Made by a program: the position numbers and the translations under genes. The notes below the pieces were generated by a model, which saw nothing but the letters and a program-made list of their open reading frames with translations, was not told the origin of the DNA and made no database searches. A DNA stretch of 6,866 bases. Source: Thermodesulfobacteriota bacterium. Lineage in GTDB: Bacteria > Desulfobacterota > Desulfobacteria > Desulfobacterales > RPRI01. Location of the stretch: NCBI GenBank assembly GCA_030836965.1, contig JAUPLM010000329.1, positions 1 through 6,866 of the forward strand, written 5' to 3'. Positions 6,501-6,866 of the stretch are shown here, in pieces (positions within the stretch are counted from its first letter, which is position 1; each line of letters begins with the position of its first letter).

Positions 6501-6610
6501 GCTTTTCATATCCTGGCATATCGCACTAATCGGCTTCCATGTTAAGTTCAGGCAAAGACAATATCTTTCAGTGAGCGTATCTTTGTTTTTCGGACTGATT
6601 CTCCTGAAGC

Positions 6611-6639
6611 TTGACACCGGCAGGCAATCTTATTATCTT
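6611..6639 (+). promoter_or_regulatory. Promoter of the desulforedoxin-like gene
   Basis: A perfect TTGACA (6611-6616) is followed after 17 bases by TATCTT (6634-6639), four of six matches to TATAAT. The predicted start near 6646 gives a leader of about 30 bases before the ATG at 6677. An alternative -10, TATTAT (6631-6636), would have a spacer of only 14. Confidence 0.55.
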
Positions 6640-6676
6640 AATCCAGACAGAACCAAATTACAGGAAGGAGGCCGCT

Positions 6677-6866
6677 ATGAACGATAAATGTATTTTCAAC
6701 TGTGAAGTCTGCGGAAACAAGATAGAAACGGCTGCATCCCAAACTAAAGCACCGGAATGTTGCGATAGACCCATGAAGAAGGCAGAACCCCTGCCGGCCT
6801 GTGAACTATCGTCAACCGCCGAACACGCAAGGATCGATGATTTTGGAGAACCCTGCGATGACGGTC
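6677..6866 (+). CDS. Small cysteine-rich desulforedoxin-like protein, cut by the window end
   Basis: The ATG at 6677 follows a perfect AAGGAGG (6665-6671) with a 5-base spacer; 63 codons are visible and no stop is reached. The sequence shows C-x-x-C at 9-12 (CEVC) and adjacent Cys28-Cys29 in PECCDRPM. This is the spacing of the Fe(Cys)4 site of desulforedoxin and the N-terminal domain of desulfoferrodoxin (CEVCGN...CCxxPM). Further cysteines occur at 5, 42 and 60. The acidic tail after residue 54 (DDFGEPCDDG) is unlike classical desulforedoxin, which is about 36 residues. It may bind iron or zinc and act in electron transfer or redox sensing in an anaerobe; the function is not established. 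It is transcribed away from the toxin-antitoxin module. Confidence 0.75.
   Translation, partial: MNDKCIFNCEVCGNKIETAASQTKAPECCDRPMKKAEPLPACELSSTAEHARIDDFGEPCDDG

Larger units (their letters stand above)
6372..6676. other. Intergenic region between divergent mntA and the desulforedoxin-like gene
   Basis: This 305-base gap holds the two divergent promoters, the right copy of the 17-bp repeat (6484-6500) and a small inverted repeat TTAGC-c-GCTAA (6465-6475) that could bind a regulator. A stop-free frame from 6502 to about 6690 has no start codon and no recognisable similarity, so I do not call a gene. No tRNA, terminator or CRISPR unit was seen. Confidence 0.6.

Noticed and set aside
6502..6690. 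Stop-free frame upstream of the desulforedoxin-like gene
   Set aside because: It has no start codon, overlaps the promoter and ribosome site of the real gene, and matches nothing I recognise.

Overview
The window looks like chromosomal DNA of an anaerobic deltaproteobacterium (Desulfobacterota, perhaps near the Syntrophobacterales). This is inferred from the gene set (a Ugp-type ABC transporter, a divergent cysteinyl-tRNA synthetase paralog, a HEPN/MNT toxin-antitoxin pair and a desulforedoxin-like protein), the mixed base composition and the strong GGAGG ribosome sites. It cannot be proved from one window.

Layout. Positions 1-759 hold the 3' part of a cysS-like gene. It carries an in-frame TGA at 46-48 where CysRS enzymes have glycine, and its KMSKS loop is degenerate. 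Positions 891-5138 hold a complete four-gene operon, ugpB-ugpA-ugpE-ugpC. It encodes a periplasmic binding protein, two membrane permeases and the ATPase of an sn-glycerol-3-phosphate (or glycerophosphodiester) importer. A long perfect-to-near-perfect hairpin separates ugpB from ugpA; ugpA and ugpE overlap by one base, and ugpC follows after 14 bases.

Positions 5139-5527 contain no intact gene but are a small gene graveyard. They hold the N-terminal P-loop of a KAP-like NTPase broken by a TAG, then a short piece of an Avd/four-helix-bundle protein, then a GC-rich segment that can be closed by a 7-bp stem. That last segment sits where a diversity-generating retroelement would carry its template repeat.

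Positions 5528-6371, on the minus strand, encode a type VII toxin-antitoxin module: mntA (nucleotidyltransferase antitoxin) followed by overlapping hepT (HEPN RNase toxin). The module is bracketed by an exact 17-bp direct repeat at 5514-5530 and 6484-6500. A near-consensus sigma-70 promoter lies so close to mntA that its transcript is predicted to be leaderless. A divergent promoter at 6611-6639 drives a small cysteine-rich desulforedoxin-like protein that runs off the window end.

The ugp operon is an ordinary, well-conserved transporter. The parts that merit attention are the decaying CysRS paralog, the remnant island after ugpC and the repeat-flanked toxin-antitoxin cassette. Together, the last two suggest an accessory or defence-gene hotspot between two housekeeping units.
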